The translations under genes and the position numbers were made by a program. The notes under the pieces are model-generated. The model did no database searches. It was not told the DNA's origin and was given only the letters and a program-made list of their open reading frames with translations. From contig DAOSOK010000039.1 of the NCBI GenBank assembly GCA_035373905.1, positions 1-43,736 of the forward strand: a stretch of DNA of 43,736 bases, read 5' to 3'. The DNA comes from Candidatus Ozemobacteraceae bacterium. GTDB taxonomy: Bacteria; Muiribacteriota; Ozemobacteria; Ozemobacterales; Ozemobacteraceae. Positions 36,885 through 43,736 of this stretch are shown one piece after another (position 1 is the stretch's first letter; each line of letters starts with the position of its first letter).

Positions 36885-37463
36885 ATGAATCCGAACCTGC
36901 GACTGACGGCCGCCCTCGGCATGACCCTGCTGTTGGGGAGCTCGGCCTATTCCCAGATGGGTGGTGGCGCCCCGGCCCCGGTGCCGCCGGGCGTGGAGTC
37001 GCCCGGCCCGGATACGTCCGGCATCCGGGAAGTCCCGCCCGGATTCGAAGTGCCGCCCGCCGAAGGTGCCGACGCGGAAGGTGCGGAAAAAAAGAGCAAG
37101 TGGAATATAACCGAGTCTATGGAAGAATGGGAAAAGATCGAGGGGGGAGGCCCGGAGGGCGTCTGGAACCAGGCGCGCGACATCTTCCGGCCGGGAAAGG
37201 GCGCGATCCCCGCACCCGCGATCGCCCCGTCGCAAACCCAGGCGCAGACGCCGGACGCGGTCGACCTGACCGGAGAGTCGGTCCGGCTGCCGGTCCTGCA
37301 CGGCGTCATGACCGGGTCGGATGACGACCGGGTCGCGATTCTCGGCCAGAACATGGTTCGCGAGGGAGACTTCTGCGACGGGTTCACCGTTCGGTCCATC
37401 AAGCCCAGGAGAGTGACCTTGTCGCGAGACGGGAAGGAGTATGTCCTGTATGTCAAAGAATAA
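36885..37463 (+). CDS. PilP/GspC-like periplasmic linker protein
   Basis: 192 aa. A signal peptide (MNPNLRLTAALGMTLLLGSSAYS) is followed by a Pro/Glu-rich region. A C-terminal small beta domain, VRLPVLHGVMTGSDDDRVAILGQNMVREGDFCDGFTVRSIKPRRVTLSRDGKEYVLYV (about residues 132-190), resembles the homology region of PilP and GspC that contacts the secretin. No lipobox is visible, unlike many PilP proteins. ATG 36885 starts four bases after the pilO stop. It overlaps the next gene by 14 bases. Sequence similarity is too weak to choose between PilP and GspC, but the pilMNO context favours PilP. Confidence 0.72.
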   Translation: MNPNLRLTAALGMTLLLGSSAYSQMGGGAPAPVPPGVESPGPDTSGIREVPPGFEVPPAEGADAEGAEKKSKWNITESMEEWEKIEGGGPEGVWNQARDIFRPGKGAIPAPAIAPSQTQAQTPDAVDLTGESVRLPVLHGVMTGSDDDRVAILGQNMVREGDFCDGFTVRSIKPRRVTLSRDGKEYVLYVKE

Positions 37464-39507
37464 CCGTTTCCTGCCCTTGATTCTGGCCGTGGCCCTCGGA
37501 GGTGCCGGTTCGGCCGGCCTTTCGGCCGCCGTGCAGCCGGAGGCCGAGATGCAGGACAGAACTCTTTTCCGTCTGATCACCGATCGCCTGTCCGTTTTGT
37601 ATCTGATGTCCGGCAGGGCGGACGACGCCGTCAAGCTCCAGAAGGAAACCATGAGCACGGCCGGCAAGCCCGTTCCCGTCGCTCTCGTGCGGAGCCGGGG
37701 CGAGGAGCTCGTCACCCTGCTCGACGAGGATTTCAAGGAGGAGGAGGCCGCGAAGTTCCGGGCGAAACTCCGGGAGGCCGGCATCGAGATCGGCTCGCCG
37801 TCTCCCTCCGCCCCGATCGCGGCCGTGAAACCCGTCGCCAAGGCTTCTCCGCCGGCCGTCGAACCGAGACCCGACATTGTCCGGAAGTCGGCGCCCAGGG
37901 CGGTTGTGGAGCCTGAACCCGAACGCCCTCCCGTCGCCGTTCCCGAACCGGAACCGGCGCTCCAGGCACGTCCCGCCCGCACGGCGGCCGCGCCGGCGAT
38001 CCCGTTGCCGAAACCCGCTCCGGCCGGCGAAACGGTCGTGGAAGAAGAGACGGTTGTCGTGAAACGGAGCGCCACTTCCGGCGATGAAGCCGGCATGGCC
38101 GTGGTGAAGGTGCGGCGTCAGCCCGGCTCACGGCCGGCGGCGGCCCCCGCGGCCGTTCCGACCCCGAAGGCGGCTTCCCCGGCCCCGGTTTCCCTGCCCG
38201 CGCCTGCTTCCAGGACCGTCATCGAGCCTGTTTCCGCTCCGGCTCCTGCTCCCGCGCCGGTTGCCCGGGTCGTCGCTCCGGATGCTCCGAAGCCGGTCGT
38301 GAGCGCTCCCGCCCGTTCCGCGTCCTCCGCGCATGCCAGAAAGGTGATCGAGGAGGAGACGGTGACGGTCGAGGAGGAAGCCGTGCCGCCGGCCGAGCCG
38401 AAGCGCGCCGTGGTGAAGGTGCGCCGCGTGCAGACGCCGATCGCGCCGCCCCCGGCCGCCCCCGCCCCCGCCGTCGCGACCGCGCCGGCGAAGATCGCGA
38501 AGAAGACGTATCTGACGGTTCCCAAATCGATGATCGTGCCGGTGAAGAAGGCCCCCGTGGCCCAGTCGCAGCCTCTTTTCCCGAAGAAGGCCCAGCCCGG
38601 CCCGGTGGTGGTGCCCGAGCCCGACCAGCCGGTCAAGTCGGTCAGCCTCGCGCCGAAGCGTGACAACGCCCTGCGTGACCTGTCGAGCATCCGGGTGTCG
38701 CTCGAGTTCCGCGACGTTCAGCTCGCCGACCTGGTGCGGCTGCTGGCCAACAAGGCCAACCTGAACATGGTGTCGAAGAACCCGATCTCCGGCCAGACGA
38801 CGGTCAACTTCCAGGATATCCCGATCGGCACCGCGCTCGACACGGTGCTCAAGACCAACGGCTACTCGTACGAGGTGCGCGACGGCGTCGTCTGGGTCTA
38901 CCGTGTGGGCGAGGAGCCCCTCGAGACCCGCGTCTTCTTCCTGCGCCACGCCATGGCCTACGAGATCCTGCCGCTCGTCGAGAACACCCTGCAGCAGCTC
39001 GACAGCCAGCCCGACGAGATGTCGGCACTCTTGGCGGCCTCGCGCCCCGCAGCGGCCTCGACGATGGCCGCGCCCGCCGCCGCTCCCGCCCCCGCCGGGG
39101 GAGCCGCCCCGGCCGGAGCGCCCGCCGCCGGAAACGCCGGTGTTGCCGGAGCAGCCGGAGGCGCCCCCGCGCCCGCCGCTGCCGGAGCCCCCGCGGCCGG
39201 TGCGGCCGGCCAGCCCGCCGCTCCCGGTTCGGGAAGCGCCGGTGCCGCCGTGACGGCCTCGCCCCGCGTCTCGTCGTCGGGCCGCTGGAGCATCCAGGCC
39301 GACGAGCGGTCCAACTCGCTGATCGTGCTGGCCCCCCGGCCGAAGCTCGACGAGATCGCGCGGCTCCTCGAGGTGTTCGACGTCTCGATGGAGAACCGCC
39401 AGATGCAGGAGCGAATATTCAAACTGAAATATATCGACAGGAATACGCTGGTGAAGGCCATCCAGATGGTGCTTCCCCGGTTCGACCCCGACAAGCAGAT
39501 GCTCTAG
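37450..39507 (+). CDS. secretin, N-terminal part (periplasmic subdomains), stops at in-frame TAG
   Basis: 685 aa. A signal peptide (FLPLILAVALGGAGSAGLSAA) is followed by a helical stretch and a long Pro/Ala/Val-rich linker (about 115-405), which contains two related units, EEETVVVKRS...AVVKVRR-like and EEETVTVEEE...AVVKVRR-like (about residues 195 and 299). Residues 414-485 form an STN/N0-like domain (VSLEFRDVQLADLVRLLANKANLNMVSKNP). Residues 492-647 form an N1-type subdomain with a large Ala/Pro/Gly-rich loop (about 530-605), ending NSLIVLAPRPKLDEIARLLEVFDV. The next subdomain begins IFKLKYIDRNTLVKAIQMVLP and is cut off at TAG 39505-39507. The second half of that subdomain is in the following gene, so this is the N-terminal half of a PilQ-like secretin. 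Start: ATG 37450, overlapping the PilP-like gene, with AAGGAG ten bases upstream. Confidence 0.82.
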   Translation: MSKNNRFLPLILAVALGGAGSAGLSAAVQPEAEMQDRTLFRLITDRLSVLYLMSGRADDAVKLQKETMSTAGKPVPVALVRSRGEELVTLLDEDFKEEEAAKFRAKLREAGIEIGSPSPSAPIAAVKPVAKASPPAVEPRPDIVRKSAPRAVVEPEPERPPVAVPEPEPALQARPARTAAAPAIPLPKPAPAGETVVEEETVVVKRSATSGDEAGMAVVKVRRQPGSRPAAAPAAVPTPKAASPAPVSLPAPASRTVIEPVSAPAPAPAPVARVVAPDAPKPVVSAPARSASSAHARKVIEEETVTVEEEAVPPAEPKRAVVKVRRVQTPIAPPPAAPAPAVATAPAKIAKKTYLTVPKSMIVPVKKAPVAQSQPLFPKKAQPGPVVVPEPDQPVKSVSLAPKRDNALRDLSSIRVSLEFRDVQLADLVRLLANKANLNMVSKNPISGQTTVNFQDIPIGTALDTVLKTNGYSYEVRDGVVWVYRVGEEPLETRVFFLRHAMAYEILPLVENTLQQLDSQPDEMSALLAASRPAAASTMAAPAAAPAPAGGAAPAGAPAAGNAGVAGAAGGAPAPAAAGAPAAGAAGQPAAPGSGSAGAAVTASPRVSSSGRWSIQADERSNSLIVLAPRPKLDEIARLLEVFDVSMENRQMQERIFKLKYIDRNTLVKAIQMVLPRFDPDKQML

Positions 39508-39642
39508 GTTCAGCGAGTCGATTCGGGCGCCGTTGCTTCGGGCATGGGCGGAGCCGGCGGTTCCGGCGGCAGTTCATCCGGCGGCATGAGCGGCTCGGGC
39601 GGCGGCACCGGCATGACCGGCGGCGCGTCCGGCGGCATGTGA
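39505..39642 (+). other. in-frame TAG followed by coding-like Gly/Ser codons
   Basis: Directly after TAG 39505-39507 the same frame stays open for 44 codons to TGA 39640-39642: VQRVDSGAVASGMGG, then mostly Gly, Ser and Met codons with the GC-rich third positions of the neighbouring gene. The missing piece would fit as the loop of the interrupted subdomain. It could be read by stop-codon readthrough, or be the remnant of an ancestral longer protein after a TAG mutation. It is annotated as a possible extension, not as a proven product. Confidence 0.6.
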
Positions 39643-39667
39643 CGGCCGAAGGGGAGGGAACCAGATC

Positions 39668-40645
39668 ATGAAACGAACCAGAACCCTGCGCGTGATGCTC
39701 GCGGCCGGCCTGCTGTGCGGCATCCTGTCCCTGGCGATCAGCCGCGTCCCGGCCTTCGGTCAGGCAGCCCCGGCCGGCGGCGGAACCGGCGGCGCCTCCG
39801 TGCCCCTGGAGAGCACGTTCGTGATCCGCGAAACGCCCGACAACCTCAAGAAGATCGAGCAGATCATCCGAAGCCTCGACGTGCCGCCCAAACAGGTACT
39901 GATCGAAGCCCACATCTTCGACGTGGCCCTCGACGACGAAAACTCGACCGGCATCGACTGGTCCGCGATGATGACCCAACTCGGTCGCCAGGCTCCTCTC
40001 TGGCAGTTCGACCAGACCCTGGCGCCGACCGGCGGCAACGGAATCCTGCGTTTCGGCACCCTCAGTAACGAGCACTTTTCCCTGCTGTTGCGCGGCCTCA
40101 AGAAGAACAACCGCGCCAGGTCTCTCTCCAATCCGAAAGTGACAGCCATGAATGGCCAGAACGCCCTGATCGAAGTCGGCCAGAAGGTTCCCTACGTCAC
40201 GACGAACACGACGGTGAGCAACGGCACGACCATCACCAACCGTGAAGTGAAGTTCGAGCCGGTTCCCATCAACCTGGCGGTGAATCCGACCATCTACGAC
40301 GACGGCACCATCCGGTTGAAAGTGACGCCGACCATCACCGCCCTTCGCTCGTTCGTCGAGGGCGTTCCCTGGACGGAAAGCCGCACTGCCAACACCGAAG
40401 TGGTCATCCATTCCGGCGAGACCCTGATTCTCGGCGGCCTGATCACCGAAAGCAAATCCGACGACGTCAACGCCGTCCCGGTCCTGGGTCGGATTCCTCT
40501 CTTCAAGAAGGTCTTCAACTCCACCTCGAAGACGAACAAACGTTCCGAACTGGTCGTCTTCATCACCCCGAACATCGTTCGGAGCGCTCCCATCAAAGGC
40601 ACTCCCGTGGCCGGCGCGAACGAAAGCCCCTTGGCGTGGAGATAA
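39668..40645 (+). CDS. secretin, C-terminal part (barrel-forming domain)
   Basis: 325 aa. The N-terminus MKRTRTLRVMLAAGLLCGILSLAIS-RVPAFGQA is a signal peptide of its own, with cleavage near FGQA. A Gly-rich stretch follows, then STFVIRETPDNLKKIEQIIRSLDVPPKQVLIEAHIFDV (about residues 55-92), which is the second half of an N-type subdomain running into the secretin domain. The C-terminal pore domain shows RARSLSNPKVTAMNGQNALIEVGQKVPY, VNPTIYDDGTIRLKVTPTIT, GETLILGGLI, VPVLGRIPLFKKVFNS and ELVVFITPNIV, as in GspD/PilQ. Start: ATG 39668 has a GGGGAGGG ribosome site, so it is made as a separate chain. With the preceding gene it would give a two-chain outer-membrane channel for the pilus. Confidence 0.88.
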   Translation: MKRTRTLRVMLAAGLLCGILSLAISRVPAFGQAAPAGGGTGGASVPLESTFVIRETPDNLKKIEQIIRSLDVPPKQVLIEAHIFDVALDDENSTGIDWSAMMTQLGRQAPLWQFDQTLAPTGGNGILRFGTLSNEHFSLLLRGLKKNNRARSLSNPKVTAMNGQNALIEVGQKVPYVTTNTTVSNGTTITNREVKFEPVPINLAVNPTIYDDGTIRLKVTPTITALRSFVEGVPWTESRTANTEVVIHSGETLILGGLITESKSDDVNAVPVLGRIPLFKKVFNSTSKTNKRSELVVFITPNIVRSAPIKGTPVAGANESPLAWR

Positions 40646-40646
40646 T

Positions 40647-41366
40647 ATGAAATATTCTATGAAATATGTGATGACGTTGAGCGTGGTCACCCTCCTGGTC
40701 GCCCTCGCCGGCTGCCAGAACTCCACGGGCCAGTTGTTCTCGCCTTCATCCGATATTCACGTCGCCGGCGTCAGTCCCTCGGTTCTCCAGCCCACCGAAG
40801 AATCGTCCGATTCCGGCGAAAATTCGGAATCCACGGGGCCGACGTTTCCCCTCATGCAGGTGTATTTTCGCGTGACCAACGGCGTTTCCGTGTTTCTCGA
40901 TCAATATTCTGTTCGATATTATACGCCGAACGGTGTTTCGCTGGCCAACGGCCGCTACGACGTTTCCGGGGCTCTCTCGGCATTCATTCAGGCTCCCGAA
41001 ATCAAGACCTTCGACTCGGGAAGCGGGGATTCCTCGTCGGATAATTCGAGCAATTCGAGCAGCTCCAGCAGTTCCAGCAGCTCCAGTAGTTCGAGCGGCA
41101 CCAGTGCCTCTGTCCGGGCTCAAGACGCCGGCGGCTCCGGCCAGCAGCAGACGATTCCGTCGGATGTGGCCGGGTACACGACGCTCGACGTCTACTCGCC
41201 GGCTCTCTACGCGTATCTGACCCGGGGAAATGCGAATCCGAGCGATGATATCACCCCGATCGTCGCCCGGATCACGATCCATGGCCGCGATCTGAACGAC
41301 AAGGAAATCTCGATGACCGCGCAGACCACCCTGTCGACGAGTATCCTGAAAGCAAGCGGCAACTGA
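40647..41366 (+). CDS. lipoprotein with poly-Ser tract
   Basis: 239 aa. The signal ends LVALAGC (lipobox, Cys 23). The mature N-terminus is Ser/Glu-rich and is followed by a small domain (PLMQVYFRVTNGVSVFLDQYSVRYYTPNGVSL, then YDVSGALSAFIQAP), a long Ser tract (about residues 127-151, some Asn and Asp, about 17 consecutive serines), and a C-terminal domain (GYTTLDVYSPALYAYLTRG...ITPIVARITIHGRDLNDKEISMTAQTTL). The tract is coded by imperfect nine-base repeats (41040-41100). It follows the secretin by one base and may be a pilotin-like partner or surface protein; this is inferred from position only. Confidence 0.75.
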   Translation: MKYSMKYVMTLSVVTLLVALAGCQNSTGQLFSPSSDIHVAGVSPSVLQPTEESSDSGENSESTGPTFPLMQVYFRVTNGVSVFLDQYSVRYYTPNGVSLANGRYDVSGALSAFIQAPEIKTFDSGSGDSSSDNSSNSSSSSSSSSSSSSSGTSASVRAQDAGGSGQQQTIPSDVAGYTTLDVYSPALYAYLTRGNANPSDDITPIVARITIHGRDLNDKEISMTAQTTLSTSILKASGN

Positions 41367-41389
41367 CCCCGGCTCGGGAGGAATATCAG

Positions 41390-43348
41390 ATGAATAAGCG
41401 ATATCGAACGATAAACACCCCCGGCTTCGCACGCCGGCTCGCCGGCAGCCTCCTGGCCGTGCTGGTTCTGGCGGCAGTCATCGCCGGCTGTAACAGCGGC
41501 GGCCGAAGCGGAGCTGATGGAACCTGGAGCGGCCTTCCAACGGTTTCAGGGATTGAAGAGTTGGTTTCTGGTAAGATTACAAACGCCTCTGCTCAGCCGG
41601 TCAGTGGTGCCACCGTCGCTTTTTTGCAGAATGGAACACTGGTGAAAAGTACGACGACCGCTTCCGATGGAACCTATCAGGTTCTTCTGGCCCCCGGCTC
41701 ATATGTCATGCGCGTCACTCAACCAGGGTATGCAGCGGTTGACCAGTCGGTTATCGTATCAATTGGAGGGACGAACGGAGCTAATCTCGTGATTTCCTCT
41801 TCCGTGGGCACGCTGAGCGGAGCCATCCGTGATGCTCGTGCCGGAGCCAGTATCGCCAGTGTGACGGTGACGGTCGTTTCTCGGACCACACCCGCGCTCC
41901 AGATCAGTCCGGTGATGACCGATGCCGCGGGCGCCTACCAATTCACCCTGGCCACAGGCACCTATCTCGTCACGGCGTCGAAAAGCGGCTATGCCAACGG
42001 AACCGCGACGGTGACGATCGTATCCAACACGTCCGTGACCCAGGATTTCACGTTGTCTCCGAATGGCGCGTATTTGACGGGCCTGGTTACCGACACGGAG
42101 GGGACTCCGCAGAAGGACGTTCTGATCAGGGTGGTTCCGTCCGGTGGCGTCGGCTCTGCGTCAGATGTCAAAACCGGGGAAGATGGCAAATACAGTCTCT
42201 ATCTCGGATCCGGAACCTATTCGATGACGCTGACTAAAAGCGGTTTCGGGCGCCAGACAGCCACGGTCACCATCCAGTCGAACGTCGACCAGGTAAAGGA
42301 CTTCTCACTCGGCCCAAAGACGACGATGCAAGGGGTCGTCAAATTAACCACGACATCGGAAGTGCTTCCCAATATCCTGGTTGAGGCCTATCTGAGCGGT
42401 TCGCTCGTGGGATCCGTCAACACGACCGCACAGGGGGAGTTCGTCTTCGAGAATCTTTCGCCGGGGACCTACAACATCGGTTTGGCGCGGGATGCGGCGG
42501 CGTATTCCCCGGCGACCTATGTCGTGCTGATTCTGAACGACGGCACGCTCGTTCCCGAAAAACCTGAGCTGTTCGTCTCTCCGAAGGTGCTGACCGCAGA
42601 TGACGTCGTCCACCCGCTCGCTGCCGGCACCGTTCATGATGCGTTCACGAAGGCGCCGCTCCAGTATGTGACATGTACCCTGAAGGGCGTGGGCGGCACC
42701 ATCACCGACGACCAGGGCCGCTTCTCCTTCGCCAATCTCGTGCCCGGCGACTACGAGTTGACTTTCTCAAAGCCGGGGTGGCAGGACCTGACGATCAACT
42801 TCATCGTGAAAGAGAACAATGGCGTGACGACCATGTTCCCGGCGACGCTCGCCTACCAGATGATCCAGAACCAGGAAACCGACGTCGGGGCCATCACCGG
42901 CCGGTACGTCAACGAAACGACCGGCGTGGGTGTCGACGGCCTGATCGTCAGGGTCTACCCCATGAAACTCGAAACCCGCACGATCATTGTGCTGGTGGCC
43001 GGCGAACAGTCGGAAAAGGAAGTCTCCTACTGGGAGGTCGCCGGTTCGCCGATTCTCTCGACTCGAACGGGTCAGGATCTCGCCGGCAACGAGGACCTCG
43101 CCGGAACCTTCCGCCTCGAGCACCTCCAGCCGACGTCCGATACGGAAAAGTATTTGGTATATATCGGTAACGGCAACTCGACGATCCTGCGTGCGCAGTA
43201 CAACGATCCCGCCGATGTCAGCGCGCCGCCCCAGGTGTGGATGGTCGAAGACACGGGCAATGTCAACCGCCTCCACTCCTGGTCGCTGGTCGATGTGGCG
43301 GCCAAGACCACCACCTACCTCGAGAATTACAACCCTCCCAACTACTAA
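41390..43348 (+). CDS. lipoprotein with carboxypeptidase-regulatory-like repeats
   Basis: 652 aa. The signal ends LAAVIAGC (lipobox, about Cys 34). It contains about six beta-sandwich repeats of the CarboxypepD_reg type, each with V(S/T)GxVxD...GxxVxV, then a TDxxGxYxFxLxxGTYxVxxSKxGY motif (for example TDAAGAYQFTLATGTYLVTASKSGY, TGEDGKYSLYLGSGTYSMTLTKSGF, TTAQGEFVFENLSPGTYNIGL, TDDQGRFSFANLVPGDYELTFSKPGW). Such repeats are usually extracellular adhesive or structural modules. The last about 150 residues differ and may be a separate domain. Start: ATG 41390 with GGGAGGA about seven bases upstream. It is the last gene of the assembly operon; a terminator follows. Confidence 0.83.
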   Translation: MNKRYRTINTPGFARRLAGSLLAVLVLAAVIAGCNSGGRSGADGTWSGLPTVSGIEELVSGKITNASAQPVSGATVAFLQNGTLVKSTTTASDGTYQVLLAPGSYVMRVTQPGYAAVDQSVIVSIGGTNGANLVISSSVGTLSGAIRDARAGASIASVTVTVVSRTTPALQISPVMTDAAGAYQFTLATGTYLVTASKSGYANGTATVTIVSNTSVTQDFTLSPNGAYLTGLVTDTEGTPQKDVLIRVVPSGGVGSASDVKTGEDGKYSLYLGSGTYSMTLTKSGFGRQTATVTIQSNVDQVKDFSLGPKTTMQGVVKLTTTSEVLPNILVEAYLSGSLVGSVNTTAQGEFVFENLSPGTYNIGLARDAAAYSPATYVVLILNDGTLVPEKPELFVSPKVLTADDVVHPLAAGTVHDAFTKAPLQYVTCTLKGVGGTITDDQGRFSFANLVPGDYELTFSKPGWQDLTINFIVKENNGVTTMFPATLAYQMIQNQETDVGAITGRYVNETTGVGVDGLIVRVYPMKLETRTIIVLVAGEQSEKEVSYWEVAGSPILSTRTGQDLAGNEDLAGTFRLEHLQPTSDTEKYLVYIGNGNSTILRAQYNDPADVSAPPQVWMVEDTGNVNRLHSWSLVDVAAKTTTYLENYNPPNY

Positions 43349-43379
43349 AGACACAGGGAAGGGGAGTTAGGAAAGCGAC

Positions 43380-43405
43380 AGGCCCGGGGAACCCGCCCCG
43401 GGCCT
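43380..43405 (+). terminator. rho-independent terminator after the pilus/lipoprotein unit
   Basis: A perfect 10-base stem (AGGCCCGGGG with CCCCGGGCCT) around a six-base loop lies 31 bases after the lipoprotein stop. Only a short TT follows, then TGTCCGTTCC, so it lacks a long U-tract, but the stem is strong. Confidence 0.72.
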
Positions 43406-43552
43406 TGTCCGTTCCAGGCCGATCACTTCCCCGGGGTTGCGGATAAAAAAGATAGTGAAAAATATTCTTTACCAGCCCCCCGGTTCGCCTGATGTATGGA
43501 TGGAGCGGATGGTGTTGGGCCGCTTCGAATCATCGGGCGAAGGAGCGGTGCG

Positions 43553-43736
43553 ATGGCGGACCGGAAAGTGTATCCATTGCGGAATGATGTTGTGTTCAAG
43601 CTCGTGTTCGGCAGGGAGGGCAACGAGGAGATTCTGGCGAGGCTGATCGATGCCCTCCTGCATTTCACCGGCGACCGGTGCATCGCCGAGTTGACCCTGC
43701 TGAGCCCGCTGAATCTGAAGGAGTTCCACGACGACA
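43553..43736 (+). CDS. Rpn/PD-(D/E)XK transposase-like nuclease, 5' part
   Basis: 61 codons, cut by the window end. The N-terminus ADRKVYPLRNDVVFKLVFG, then EEILARLIDALLHFTGDRCIAELTLLSPLN, matches the start of Rpn-family proteins (PD-(D/E)XK nuclease, often named as transposases), with the NDVVFK and later nuclease positions expected further in. Rpn proteins promote recombination or act as phage-defence nucleases in some bacteria. ATG 43553 has AAGGAG seven bases upstream. It lies after a terminator and begins a new unit. Full function cannot be judged. Confidence 0.75.
   Translation, partial: MADRKVYPLRNDVVFKLVFGREGNEEILARLIDALLHFTGDRCIAELTLLSPLNLKEFHDD

Noticed and set aside
39505..39642. 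Claim that TAG is a reassigned sense codon
   Set aside because: Most genes in the window end normally and no suppressor tRNA was seen; one case is not enough, so it is reported as readthrough candidate only.
43438..43552. Promoter for the Rpn-like gene
   Set aside because: TTGCGG and AT-rich sequence are present, but the spacing to a -10-like hexamer is about 20 bases, too long to support a call.

Overview
The window looks like chromosomal DNA from a GC-rich, two-membraned (diderm) bacterium. It encodes lipoproteins with lipoboxes, a secretin and a full set of type IV pilus assembly proteins, so an outer membrane is expected. The lineage cannot be fixed from the sequence. Gene content (PilM-PilN fusion, UPF0210/ACT pair, an Rpn-type nuclease, many intergenic palindromes) would fit a little-studied candidate phylum such as Riflebacteria or a relative, but this is a guess. 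No rRNA, tRNA, CRISPR array or insertion sequence was seen.

1-11.9 kb, minus strand: a BREX phage-defence locus read right to left as brxE, brxA, brxB, brxC, an inserted AbiEi/AbiEii-like pair, then pglX, which runs off the left edge. BrxE leading brxABC matches the published type 6 BREX gene order; pglZ, brxD and brxHI would lie beyond position 1. PglX is broken into two reading frames joined by an ATGA overlap. The break sits at the edge of an AT-rich block of about 0.7 kb that coincides with the expected target-recognition part, as if the specificity module had been swapped. Between brxC and the AbiE pair lie a palindromic operator candidate and about 15 copies of AACTTGC-like repeats spaced about one DNA turn apart.

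11.9-23.8 kb: housekeeping and signalling genes. These are a radical SAM protein coupled to a DUF3006 protein, an Smr-domain protein, a secreted protein of unknown function, a large hybrid histidine kinase (PAS repeats, two receivers, Hpt), a PHP phosphoesterase - ACT - UPF0210 operon, and a MazF-like toxin with a ribbon-helix-helix antitoxin.

23.9-30.2 kb, minus strand: a minor pilin operon (FimT/GspH-, PilV-, PilW- and PilX-like) continues into an ABC ATPase, a lipoprotein, a major-pilin-like gene with a strong terminator, an ABC permease and a membrane TPR protein.

30.5-43.4 kb, plus strand: TPR protein, PilB, PilC, a PilM-PilN fusion, PilO, PilP-like protein, then a secretin divided over two genes. 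The division falls inside one periplasmic subdomain, next to an in-frame TAG followed by coding-like Gly/Ser codons. Two lipoproteins (poly-Ser; carboxypeptidase-regulatory-like repeats) and a terminator end the unit. The right edge holds the start of an Rpn-like nuclease gene. Three families of short palindromic repeats are scattered between genes; one forms the stop of the MazF gene and another lies in the leader of a pilin gene.
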